From the NCBI GenBank assembly GCA_045110675.1, contig JBGCGJ010000017.1, positions 124,001-188,000 on the forward strand: DNA of 64,000 bases, written 5' to 3'. Each line of letters begins with the position of its first letter. Positions within the stretch are counted from its first letter, which is position 1. The notes below the pieces were generated by a model. That model had not been told where the DNA came from. It made no database searches and worked only from the letters and a program-made list of their open reading frames with translations. The DNA comes from JBALVT01 sp045110675. GTDB lineage: Bacteria; Pseudomonadota; Gammaproteobacteria; Pseudomonadales; Halieaceae. Below are positions 19,231 through 27,735 of the stretch, piece by piece. A program made the position numbers and the translations under genes.

Positions 19231-20790
19231 CTAAAAAACCGTTGGAACGATAGCATCTATTAAGTGTGGTCCGTGAGATCCCAAGGCAGCCTCCAATTGC
19301 GTATTGAATTCTTCGGCAGTGGTGGCCCTGGATGCTGACACTCCCATGCCGCTGGCGATATTCACAAAGTCTAGGTCGGGGCTGCCGATATCCAGCGTAC
19401 TTGCCGCCTTCGGACCGGGCACTCCACCGCGGGCGCCGGTTCGACTGAACTCCAATTCGAGAATACTGTATTTTCGGTTGTTATAAATGATGACAAGAAT
19501 ATCTAGGTTTTCCCGGGCCATGGTCCATAGAGATTGAATGGTGTACATCGCACTTCCATCGCCTTCAAGACAAATCACTTTGCGATCGGGACAGGCGATA
19601 GCTGCACCTACCGAACCCGGTAATCCCCAGCCAATACTCCCACCGGTGAGATTTAACCAATCGTGTGGTCGAGCATTGGAGGTCTTGGGAAAAAGTGGCA
19701 TTCCCGAGGTAGCAGACTCATCAACAATAATGGCATCTTCAGGGATAAAGTGCGCCAGTGCCTGAGCAGCGGCATTCACGTCCAGCGCCCCTGTACAAAG
19801 CTGCGGTAATTCTAACGCGCGAACCTCAGGCTCTACATCGGTTGCCTCAAAGTACTGCACGAGATCCACCAACAGCTGATCAATATCGTCATTGGGTTCT
19901 GCAAGCATAACGTGTTCGCAGTGTTCCGGAGCAATCGTGCTAGGCACATTTGGGTAGGCGAAGAAGGAAACCGGGGCCGATGCGCCAATCAGGATTAAGC
20001 AATCAATATCCTTGATATGGTCAATCGCTAACTCTGCAAGATAAGGCAGTCGTTCAATGACGGCTCGACCTGCACCCCTGGCAATCCGGGTGGGAAACAC
20101 GTCGGTACAAATTCGAACACCGCAAGCTTTACTCAATTTGCCCAGCAGCAAACCTTGCTCGGCACTGATGTTGCGTCCACCCACCATAATCATGCAATTT
20201 GTGGCGGATTCGATTCTCGCAACTGCATCATCAAAACGGCTGGCGGATACCGGTGCCGGTGTAGGGATAGTCACAGGACCTTCCGCTCCCTGTGCGTTAT
20301 CCCCCCAGGATACGTCAGCGGGTAACATCAGCGTGGCAATCCTACCTATTCCCGCCTGCCGAATTGCCTCGGCGGTGTCTTTGGCAATCTGATCAGGCGC
20401 AGTGGAGGTATGCACCCAGTGGGACATCGGTCGGGCAACTCCCTCAATGTCCGCCGTGAGAGGCGCATCATACTGCAGATGATAGGTAGCGTGATCTCCA
20501 ACGATATTCACCACAGGCACATGACCTTTCTTGGCGTTGTGCAGGTTTGCCAGGGCATTCCCCAGCCCGGGGCCAAGATGCAACAAGGTTGAAGCCGGCT
20601 TACCGGCCATACGCGCGTAACCATCGGCAGCGCCGCTTAGCACACCCTCAAAGAGACACAGAACGCAGCGCATACCGTCCACCTCGTCAAGTGCTGCGAC
20701 AAAATGCATCTCGGATGTGCCCGGATTGGTAAAGCAGACATCGATGTCGTTGTTGATCAAGGTGGTTAACAGACTCTCGGCACCGTTCAT
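19231..20790 (-). CDS. ThDP-dependent acetolactate synthase-like enzyme
   Basis: A 519-aa thiamine-diphosphate enzyme of the acetolactate synthase / benzoylformate decarboxylase superfamily. The catalytic Glu lies in the N-terminal CLFEGVLSGAADGYAR segment, and the ThDP/Mg motif is GDGSAMYTIQSLW followed by NNRKY. It is shorter than housekeeping IlvB (about 560-590 aa) and has no adjacent small subunit, so a catabolic 2-oxo-acid decarboxylase or carboligase role fits better than branched-chain synthesis. The ATG has GGAGAG upstream. The lone position downstream of no operon gives no further clue. Confidence 0.88.
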   Translation of the reverse strand: MNGAESLLTTLINNDIDVCFTNPGTSEMHFVAALDEVDGMRCVLCLFEGVLSGAADGYARMAGKPASTLLHLGPGLGNALANLHNAKKGHVPVVNIVGDHATYHLQYDAPLTADIEGVARPMSHWVHTSTAPDQIAKDTAEAIRQAGIGRIATLMLPADVSWGDNAQGAEGPVTIPTPAPVSASRFDDAVARIESATNCMIMVGGRNISAEQGLLLGKLSKACGVRICTDVFPTRIARGAGRAVIERLPYLAELAIDHIKDIDCLILIGASAPVSFFAYPNVPSTIAPEHCEHVMLAEPNDDIDQLLVDLVQYFEATDVEPEVRALELPQLCTGALDVNAAAQALAHFIPEDAIIVDESATSGMPLFPKTSNARPHDWLNLTGGSIGWGLPGSVGAAIACPDRKVICLEGDGSAMYTIQSLWTMARENLDILVIIYNNRKYSILELEFSRTGARGGVPGPKAASTLDIGSPDLDFVNIASGMGVSASRATTAEEFNTQLEAALGSHGPHLIDAIVPTVF

Positions 20791-21025
20791 TCACTCTCTC
20801 CGCGGGATAGGATCTATTGTAAAAAAACCAATGGTTTAATGCTCATATTGTCATTCTAAGTGAAGTATAGCGAATCAAGAAGTTCGCACAGACCAGCTCC
20901 GAATGGCAATGTAACCAAAGACATTACTTGCCGTGGCTAAAATACTCTGGACAATAGTAGTGATACTTCCTATTAAATAGCCAGTTAAAGCGCCGAATTT
21001 CAAATTATGAAAAAGCTGTGAGTCA

Positions 21026-22015
21026 ATGGTTACACCAACAAAAAGCCTGACACGAAAAATATTCACTATGCTAACCGGGCTCTTGTTCGGTGGTATTTTT
21101 ATTTGGCTGGCAATGCGAAATGTTGATGTAGAGAAAGTCAGAGAAATACTCTCAAATGACCTCCAGCCACCAGCCGCGATAATCGCCCTACTGTGTTACC
21201 TCTGCTATTTTTGGGTCAAAGGCCATCGCTGGCACCTGTTATTGAAACCCATTTTGCACATCAAACCAAAAACGCTATTCCCCTATATTATGCTCGGCTA
21301 CCTGGGGAATCTTATCGTGCCATTTCAACTGGGCGAGGCATACCGAGGCTACCGACTGTCCAAGGCGCGACCCATCAGCATCACCTCTTCGCTGTCTACA
21401 ATATTTCTTGAGAAAGTGCTGGATGTTTTTATGGTGCTGAGTTTTGTCGTGCTAGCGCTCTCGCTCTCTGATTTTCAGTCACCCTCACTGCGAGTCTTCG
21501 AACTATCTGTTGTCTGGGGTTTTGCGGCGCTAACAATTTTCGTAGTCGCCGTATTGCTCAAGCCCGAAAACTCGACAAAACTAGGCACCCGTCTTTTATC
21601 TGTGTTTCCCGACACAGGTATTTTCAATACCTTTCATTATCTGCTGGCGAGAGTCATCGAGGGATTGAGCGTATTGGAAAGTGGGCGTCAGGCGATGGGG
21701 GCCATGGCTGCCACGGCTGTCGCGTGGTTACTTATGCTGGCGACACTCTATTTGTCTTTGATGAGTGTGGGAATTGAGCCAACAGTGCCCATGTCAGCCG
21801 CCATATTGTTTTTGAGTGTTATAGGACTGACGCTGCCGACCAGCCCGGGTTATGTTGGTACAATCCAGCTGGCTTTTGTTTTTGGAGCTCAACCTTTTGA
21901 CATCTCACAGGAATCAGCACTAGCTGCATCTGTGTTTTACAATACGCTGATTGTTATTCCACCTGCGGTAATCGGCTTGTTCTGCCTGCCCTCTCTGAGG
22001 AGAAATCGCTCTTAG
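21026..22015 (+). CDS. Flippase-like integral membrane protein (LPG synthase TM / UPF0104 family)
   Basis: A 329-aa protein with about eight hydrophobic segments and the family-typical GYLGNLIVPFQLGEAYRGYRLSK stretch (about 98-120), where the conserved Arg and Glu residues lie. Such proteins resemble the membrane half of lysylphosphatidylglycerol synthase and often accompany glycosyltransferases, where a lipid- or glycolipid-translocating role is assumed. It is convergent with the GT-C-like gene and overlaps its 3' end by 62 bp. Starts at 21026 or 21068 are both possible. Role in the adjoining glycan locus is inferred. Confidence 0.8.
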   Translation: MVTPTKSLTRKIFTMLTGLLFGGIFIWLAMRNVDVEKVREILSNDLQPPAAIIALLCYLCYFWVKGHRWHLLLKPILHIKPKTLFPYIMLGYLGNLIVPFQLGEAYRGYRLSKARPISITSSLSTIFLEKVLDVFMVLSFVVLALSLSDFQSPSLRVFELSVVWGFAALTIFVVAVLLKPENSTKLGTRLLSVFPDTGIFNTFHYLLARVIEGLSVLESGRQAMGAMAATAVAWLLMLATLYLSLMSVGIEPTVPMSAAILFLSVIGLTLPTSPGYVGTIQLAFVFGAQPFDISQESALAASVFYNTLIVIPPAVIGLFCLPSLRRNRS

Positions 22016-23738
22016 CGGGTCTGGCGACCGACATTCTAAAACTCCGGCCGATAACGCCTTCTTGTGTCTCCCGTGCACGCTCTGCAATCATACGGTCGAA
22101 GAGAGCCTTCGCCTGCTCATTGGGTTCTCCGTAATAGCGGCGATACTCGGTATTCCAAGTCACGAAATCCTCGAACAGGAAGACAAAGCCCGAGGTCCTG
22201 CGCACCTCTTCAATGTATGAAAACAGCGGTAGCCCCGCGAAGTCTCGACCGCGTGTGTAAACCGGAATGTCGCCCGGCCTCCCGCTTAACAACATGCGCG
22301 CCAGAGTTGGGGTACTTAGTGACGAAACCAAAACCACTTCGGCTTTGCTTCTATAACGCATTAACTCTGCGAAACCCGCATCGTCCACAACGATAACCAG
22401 GTCATTTTCAAGTGCCTGCTCAATTACCCACTCGCCCTTTACATAGTCATAGTCGGAGTCGGAATCGCGAACGATCAACATACCGGCAAACCAGTTATGA
22501 ACCAGCACCAAAGTCAGTAAGGCTGCTATCAACCGCGTTTCGCCGGCTTCGACAGCCGGGCGAATGACCAGCAAGCCGACCAACCCAACCAGCGGCACCA
22601 ACACCATCAACCAGGCTTCAATGCCCGCAGGATTCAATCTGCCAATCACCGCGGCGTTCAACAACAACCAAACCAGAAGTACCATGGCTTGCCAGGACTT
22701 CCATACCCGCCAGGGTATTTCCGGAATTCGCCTCCATAGTGTAAACAACCCCGCTAGTATCATTGGAATGGTAATAAAAGGCAGGTAGATCAATTGCCCT
22801 ACTGATCTCGCGGCATATATCTCCTCCTCGGTGACATTGCTGGGGAAAATACGATGCACCAATGCGCTCAGCATTTCGCTGCCAAAAACCCAGCTCGCGG
22901 AAAGCAAATCGTGAGAGAGTGCAAATCCGGATTTGATAATCGATTTTACAACAACGCCCAAAGACAGCGCGGGCACCATGAATTCACCTGAACGCTGACT
23001 CAGAAAATAAATTAAATTGTTCCGGTTCAACGGCAAATCCATTGCGTAGAGATAACCCGCCACATAACCGGCGACAACCACAATTGTACCCACGATGCCG
23101 TATAGAAAAGCGCTGCCAACACCCGACCTAAACATCAGCATCAATGGAAAAACAAAGAACAGTGGGATCGCCGAAGGTTGATAGAAAAGCACTCCCAAAC
23201 CACCTAGTAGTCCTGCAAATATTGTTGCTCCGAATTGCCGTTCGCGAGATCTCTGAAGGCGCAATAGGTAGGAAAAAACCAGAAGAATCCAAGCGATGGC
23301 TGGTATATAAACATCGGCTTCAACCGCATAGCGCCAGAAACCATAGGTGACGGCCAACAATGCTGTAGTTAGAACAGCACTTACAGCATCCATACCGAAT
23401 TCGCGATGCATTATGCGAAGCAGAAGCAGAAGACACACCGGAGCGCAGAGCAACGAAAAAGTTCGCATCAAGGCAAGCGCTGAAACTTGAGGATCGATTG
23501 TTGAAACCACTAAGTAAATGGATCTCATCGCCATGTGATAGAGCATCAGGCGAGGGTCAGAGATATGATCCAGAGGAAAATTTTCTGCGCGAAAGGCGAA
23601 AGCAAAAACATCATCGGTCTCGCTAAAATTATTGGCCATCGTCAACGCAAAAAACGCGACCAACAAACACCAGGCAAGAAACAAGGCAGGCTTGCTACCG
23701 CGCGCCAGATTTAACAATAGGGGTTGCAGCCACTTCAC
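21954..23738 (-). CDS. Multi-pass membrane protein, GT-C glycosyltransferase-like
   Basis: A 594-aa protein starting at GTG 23738. About eleven to twelve hydrophobic helices span residues 15-430, and a soluble C-terminal domain follows. The first periplasmic loop has acidic residues (NFSETDDVF) in the position where GT-C transferases carry their catalytic Asp, and FWRYAVEADVYIP resembles loops of this fold. GT-C enzymes use polyprenyl-phosphate sugars on the periplasmic side. It is the last gene of the minus-strand glycan operon, 10 bp after the deacetylase gene. I do not recognise a specific family. Confidence 0.65.
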   Translation of the reverse strand: MKWLQPLLLNLARGSKPALFLAWCLLVAFFALTMANNFSETDDVFAFAFRAENFPLDHISDPRLMLYHMAMRSIYLVVSTIDPQVSALALMRTFSLLCAPVCLLLLLRIMHREFGMDAVSAVLTTALLAVTYGFWRYAVEADVYIPAIAWILLVFSYLLRLQRSRERQFGATIFAGLLGGLGVLFYQPSAIPLFFVFPLMLMFRSGVGSAFLYGIVGTIVVVAGYVAGYLYAMDLPLNRNNLIYFLSQRSGEFMVPALSLGVVVKSIIKSGFALSHDLLSASWVFGSEMLSALVHRIFPSNVTEEEIYAARSVGQLIYLPFITIPMILAGLFTLWRRIPEIPWRVWKSWQAMVLLVWLLLNAAVIGRLNPAGIEAWLMVLVPLVGLVGLLVIRPAVEAGETRLIAALLTLVLVHNWFAGMLIVRDSDSDYDYVKGEWVIEQALENDLVIVVDDAGFAELMRYRSKAEVVLVSSLSTPTLARMLLSGRPGDIPVYTRGRDFAGLPLFSYIEEVRRTSGFVFLFEDFVTWNTEYRRYYGEPNEQAKALFDRMIAERARETQEGVIGRSFRMSVARPAKSDFSSERAGRTSRLPQVE

Positions 23739-23748
23739 GGTCCGCTCA

Positions 23749-24723
23749 CTATAGCTGTGGAGAAGGCATAAGAGCCTTTTCTGGAAGTGAGCCAGTGGCG
23801 ATCAACTGCTCGGAAAATGCACTCATGGTCAGTAACTCCAAACCTAATCCACAGTACGAAATAAGCTCTTCCAAAAACTCAAGCTTGTGTTGTGCCGCGC
23901 GTTTCATTCCCGGCATCATGGCGATTTCATAGTCGTCATCACAACCTATGAAGTCGGTGGCATGAAGCAGTAAGGAAGGAGGCACACCTCTTAGCCGACA
24001 CAGCGCGAGGGAGGACCTGAAATAACATCGCGCCAGCATGGGAGAAATATCTGCAAGAAAGTTGATGTAGGTAAAGTGTATCGGCAACCTTGTCAGCGGC
24101 ATTGTGCTCACCGGTAGCTCGAGCAGCGCTTCATCACCAGAGCGCCAAAGAAACGGTTTCAAGCTGCCGTAGGCGGTAGCAAAGCCGCCGTATAAATGAC
24201 GCTGCTCGGCTTTCTCCTGTGCGGAAAGTGAGCCTCGCATATGTTGGTAGCTGCGTGCTATCGGACCAATCGTGGTCGGGAATGAAGATGCGTCATACAA
24301 GTACTTGCGCTCGAGTAACACCTGTTGCAAGTTGCGTGAGACACTAAAAGCCGGCCCCCTGAAACCAATCGGACGCCTATTGGTTACCCGCTCGATAGCG
24401 GATTCCGTCATCGAAAGTTCACGATGTATTTCCTGAAGACTGCGGCTGTGTAGATCGGCTTCATGCAAATAAGAGTGGTTACCCACTTCGTGGCCAGCCT
24501 CCACCAATTCTCCTACGAGTGTCCCCACCGTCGGCCGTTCCATATCCTTGCCTACAACAAATGCCGTAAAATTCAGCTTCATTTTCGAACCAAATGTCAG
24601 CAATCTGGGCAGGGCCGTCTCCAGGAATGAGGGAAATTCTTTCCAGCTGTCCACTCCGAAGCTACGTTGGTAGGTCCAGAGGTTGTCGAGATCAATGGAG
24701 AGTGTGGCTGATGGACGCATCAT
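23749..24723 (-). CDS. Polysaccharide deacetylase (NodB homology)
   Basis: A 324-aa cytoplasmic-looking NodB-fold protein. Metal and catalytic residues are in place: Asp11 and Asp13 in SIDLDNLW, His83-x3-His87 in GNHSYLH, and the Arg of RGPAFS (about residue 147). It should therefore remove an N-acetyl or similar acyl group from a sugar or lipid-linked sugar. There is no signal peptide, which points to a lipid-linked precursor on the cytoplasmic face. It lies 5 bp after the FAD oxidoreductase in a tightly packed operon that also holds a deacetylase-like domain lacking these residues. Confidence 0.85.
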   Translation of the reverse strand: MMRPSATLSIDLDNLWTYQRSFGVDSWKEFPSFLETALPRLLTFGSKMKLNFTAFVVGKDMERPTVGTLVGELVEAGHEVGNHSYLHEADLHSRSLQEIHRELSMTESAIERVTNRRPIGFRGPAFSVSRNLQQVLLERKYLYDASSFPTTIGPIARSYQHMRGSLSAQEKAEQRHLYGGFATAYGSLKPFLWRSGDEALLELPVSTMPLTRLPIHFTYINFLADISPMLARCYFRSSLALCRLRGVPPSLLLHATDFIGCDDDYEIAMMPGMKRAAQHKLEFLEELISYCGLGLELLTMSAFSEQLIATGSLPEKALMPSPQL

Positions 24724-24728
24724 AAACC

Positions 24729-26048
24729 CTAGTTCTGCGCGAGTAATTTTTCAGCGGATTCATTAGCGAGCTTAACCGTATCATTGACGTTCAGCGAAGC
24801 ATTGACAATCTGAGCAGAGTTCACCAGATATAGACCAGGAATCGACGTCTCCATCTTGGGCATCAGTTGGCTGTAGTTCAATGTCGACAAGGCCAGGACA
24901 TGTCGGGTGCGCGAAATCTGAAAGGCGAGAATGTCACTGGAGTCCAGATTCGGAAACATTTTTTGCAGTCCGGCTCTAAACTGTGATTCGATTTCACTGT
25001 CCTCATACTCCAGCCATGGATCATCGGACGGTACATATTTGGGTAAGTACACCAGATGACTTCCCCCTATGAGTTTCCGATCGATCAGTGAGGACATTTC
25101 AATTACTGTGGTAAAAGGCAAGCTCTCATCGGTAATGTAGGTGAGGTAGGCTCCACCCAAAGGTCTATTGAGTAAAACCGAGGCGCAGATAACTCCCTGA
25201 TACCTGATATCGCTTAGTTTTTCTTTTTCAGCAGGCTGCAGCGCTTGGCATACCTTGCTCGCGATGGGCGCAGCAAAGCACACCGCAACCCGGTCGCAGT
25301 TTATGCGGTGCTCGCCCGCCAGAATCTCGTGACCTACCTCATTGTGGATGATTTCCGATACAGGCGCAGCGGTTAAGATCTCAACGCCAGCCTCAGTCAA
25401 CTTCTGACTTAAGGCGTCGATGACTCTGGCATAGCCACCGGGTACGTAGCCGAACATCTCTGTTTTCATACCACCACGACGGGCCGCATAAAAGCGTCGT
25501 ATGACTGACCAGATGAAGGCTGCCGAGGCATGTTTGTAATTGTCACCCAGCTTCGCTCGCAATAGTGGACGCCAAATTGCATTGAAAGTTCGTTTGCCCG
25601 ACCTACGAATCAGCCAGTCATCTACGCGGTAGCGCTCCAGGGGGACACCATTGGTCCTCCAGGAAGCGAACACAATTGTCGCGCCCATTCGGATCTTGTC
25701 CATAAAACGCATCGCAGGCAGTTTCAAATAATCGAAAACATTATTCAGAGGATAAATATCGGTACCAGCATAGAAATTGGTTTTGGTGGTACGCCAATCT
25801 ATCTCCGCCTCTAAGCCCAAGTCGTCGAGCAATTCGCGCAGTACCGTATCTGAAAGCAAGGTAACGTGATAATAGCGATCCCAGACTACATCGCCGAGAC
25901 TCCAGGATGATGCCAAACCTCCGAGACTCGGGGCTGCCTCCACTAAGGTTACCTTTTTGCCAGCCTGGGCCAGGCGGAGCGCCAGCGTCATACCCAGCAT
26001 TCCCGCACCCAAGACACTCCAGTGATGACTCGACTCATTGGATGTCAG
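24729..26048 (-). CDS. NAD(P)/FAD-dependent oxidoreductase, amine-oxidase-like (probable CTG start)
   Basis: A 439-aa flavoprotein. The dinucleotide-binding motif VLGAGMLGMTLALRLAQAG is followed by an acidic strand end (VTLVEA) and GGLASSW, as in protoporphyrinogen-oxidase and desaturase-like enzymes. TTG at 26012 would cut off the first beta-strand. The frame stays open upstream to a CTG at 26048, which gives MTSNESSHHWSVLGAG, overlaps the TGA of the preceding gene, and has GGAG 8 nt upstream; no ATG or GTG is available. A one-base error near the ATG at 26039 is the alternative. It probably oxidises or isomerises a sugar or lipid in the glycan pathway; substrate unknown. Confidence 0.8.
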   Translation of the reverse strand: MTSNESSHHWSVLGAGMLGMTLALRLAQAGKKVTLVEAAPSLGGLASSWSLGDVVWDRYYHVTLLSDTVLRELLDDLGLEAEIDWRTTKTNFYAGTDIYPLNNVFDYLKLPAMRFMDKIRMGATIVFASWRTNGVPLERYRVDDWLIRRSGKRTFNAIWRPLLRAKLGDNYKHASAAFIWSVIRRFYAARRGGMKTEMFGYVPGGYARVIDALSQKLTEAGVEILTAAPVSEIIHNEVGHEILAGEHRINCDRVAVCFAAPIASKVCQALQPAEKEKLSDIRYQGVICASVLLNRPLGGAYLTYITDESLPFTTVIEMSSLIDRKLIGGSHLVYLPKYVPSDDPWLEYEDSEIESQFRAGLQKMFPNLDSSDILAFQISRTRHVLALSTLNYSQLMPKMETSIPGLYLVNSAQIVNASLNVNDTVKLANESAEKLLAQN

Positions 26049-27724
26049 CGCGTCAGCTCCGGTAGGGGTAACGGCCGCTTAAGTAGTCGCGCAACAAAGA
26101 CTCTGGCTACCAGGCGCAAATGTTCTGCAATAGTTTTTAGGGTGTTAATTTTCGACTGACCCAAGAGCCTCGTTTCTAAAACCGCCGGGCATTCAACGAT
26201 CTTAGCCCCATTCATGTCCATTCGAACAAAAATTTCAGTGACACCACAAAAACCGTGATCTAGCAGTTGCATAGGCAAGACACTTGATCGGCGGTAGATG
26301 CGAAAGCAACTCGTGTAACTGGAAAACTTATGCCGCAACACTCTGCGATAAAGAAACGCAGCGCCCTTTGACATGAGCAAGCGCCAACCGGGAACGTTTA
26401 CCATCTCGCCTTCCGGATGTAGAGGTGACGCTGCCACCATGTCGACGTCGTCGCTTAACATCGCGGACATCTTGGGCAACTGCATAGGATCAAACGTACA
26501 ATCGGCATCTAGAATCGTCACCAATTCGCTCGGTGAGTTTTCAATAGCGGTTAAAATACCCGCGGCAATACCGCGATTCTCAGGATGTTGAACAATAGAA
26601 CACTCCTGTCGATCGCCAAAGTACTCCTGAAGCTTGTCCAAGGTTTTATCTTTACTACCATCATCCACGAAAACATAACTCAGTTGATACAACGCAGAGA
26701 ATTCCTGGGAGAACACCTCGAGCGCTTTATTTAGATAAGGTAAGGTCGCCTCTTCGTTGTAGCATGGAACTGCAATAGTCATATCCATTTTTTCGTGCAT
26801 CAGTGGCAATGCTTCAGTTTTAGATGTCGGTACACTATGACTCGAAGATCCAACCGAAGCCTCTTTAAGTTCAAGCTTGAGGTTTTCGGCGATAGACGAA
26901 AAACGATAGCGGGCTAAAAAGTTCTGGATTCTCCCCTTCATATCACCGAGATTTCGATAGTGGCGAATTCGCTGCAGCCAATGTGCTGCATCAATCGCAG
27001 GTTGGCTTTCGTCGATTTCCCAGACGTGAAAATACGCCACCAGTGGGGCATTGTGATCGTTAACCCAACGTTCTACTTGTTTGCGAATAAAGGATTCCGG
27101 CGGCTGCCGGAAATAATTTCCGCCGGCAATCGGCAAGCCAATCCCCGCAATGTTCATGCTCGATACAGGCACTTCGTAAATTAGACGACCACTGGGGGTA
27201 TCGTGCTCACCCAGTTGAGCAAACTCTGGTTGCCGGGCAAACTGTCTTCCAATCGCAACGATACTGCTGTCGTAGTCGAAACCAGCCTGCGCTAAACAAT
27301 CCAAAACCCATAACTGGTCTGGTGCAATCCAACCCCGACCGACTCTAAATCCATTGGGCAAAAAACCCGTAGCACCCACGAACGCCTCTTTGGAGTGTTG
27401 AAGTTCTCTACTTAATGATGCCGGAGTAAATTCGCTAATCGGTGTCGGGTAATAGGTCTGACAGGCAATTTCATGACCTGCCTCCATAACCTCTCGGAGC
27501 AGTTCCGGATAGTTCTCCGCGACCCAGCCACAGCAGAAAAAAGTGGCGGTATTGTCGGTATCGGCCAACATTTTCAAAATCGTACGCGTGTTTGCAATCA
27601 ATCGCGATTCAAAACGGTGCCAGTGGCTCCGGGGGATAACGGCGTTAAAAGCACCCACTTGAAAGTAGTCTTCAATAACGAAGGTGAGGATATGTCGAGT
27701 ATCACCCGTTTGTAATTCGGTCAT
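26045..27724 (-). CDS. Degenerate polysaccharide deacetylase domain fused to GT2 glycosyltransferase
   Basis: A 559-aa protein from ATG 27724, which lies 11 bp after the wecB stop; ATG 27769 would overlap wecB by 34 bp. Residues 10-285 match the exosortase-associated NodB deacetylase type (IEDYFQVGAF, FHVWE), but the catalytic positions are lost: the DVED motif reads VIED (16-19) and the SHGYxH metal site reads CQTYYP (88-93). Residues about 315-545 are a GT-A family 2 domain with VPCYNEE, FVDDGSKDKT and LDADCTFDP (DxD). No membrane helix is obvious. It probably transfers a sugar to polyprenyl phosphate, with the first domain kept for structure or substrate binding. Confidence 0.85.
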   Translation of the reverse strand: MTELQTGDTRHILTFVIEDYFQVGAFNAVIPRSHWHRFESRLIANTRTILKMLADTDNTATFFCCGWVAENYPELLREVMEAGHEIACQTYYPTPISEFTPASLSRELQHSKEAFVGATGFLPNGFRVGRGWIAPDQLWVLDCLAQAGFDYDSSIVAIGRQFARQPEFAQLGEHDTPSGRLIYEVPVSSMNIAGIGLPIAGGNYFRQPPESFIRKQVERWVNDHNAPLVAYFHVWEIDESQPAIDAAHWLQRIRHYRNLGDMKGRIQNFLARYRFSSIAENLKLELKEASVGSSSHSVPTSKTEALPLMHEKMDMTIAVPCYNEEATLPYLNKALEVFSQEFSALYQLSYVFVDDGSKDKTLDKLQEYFGDRQECSIVQHPENRGIAAGILTAIENSPSELVTILDADCTFDPMQLPKMSAMLSDDVDMVAASPLHPEGEMVNVPGWRLLMSKGAAFLYRRVLRHKFSSYTSCFRIYRRSSVLPMQLLDHGFCGVTEIFVRMDMNGAKIVECPAVLETRLLGQSKINTLKTIAEHLRLVARVFVARLLKRPLPLPELTR

Positions 27725-27735
27725 GGGACTGGGAT

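Noticed and set aside
20825..20837. AAACCA-A-TGGTTT repeat upstream of the ThDP enzyme as an operator
   Set aside because: Short arms in an A-rich run; too little to separate from chance.
20875..21066. 63-codon minus-strand ORF with two hydrophobic stretches between the ThDP enzyme and flippase-like genes
   Set aside because: Its start lies inside the flippase-like gene, no ribosome-binding site is visible and the AT-rich context makes a hydrophobic chance ORF likely.
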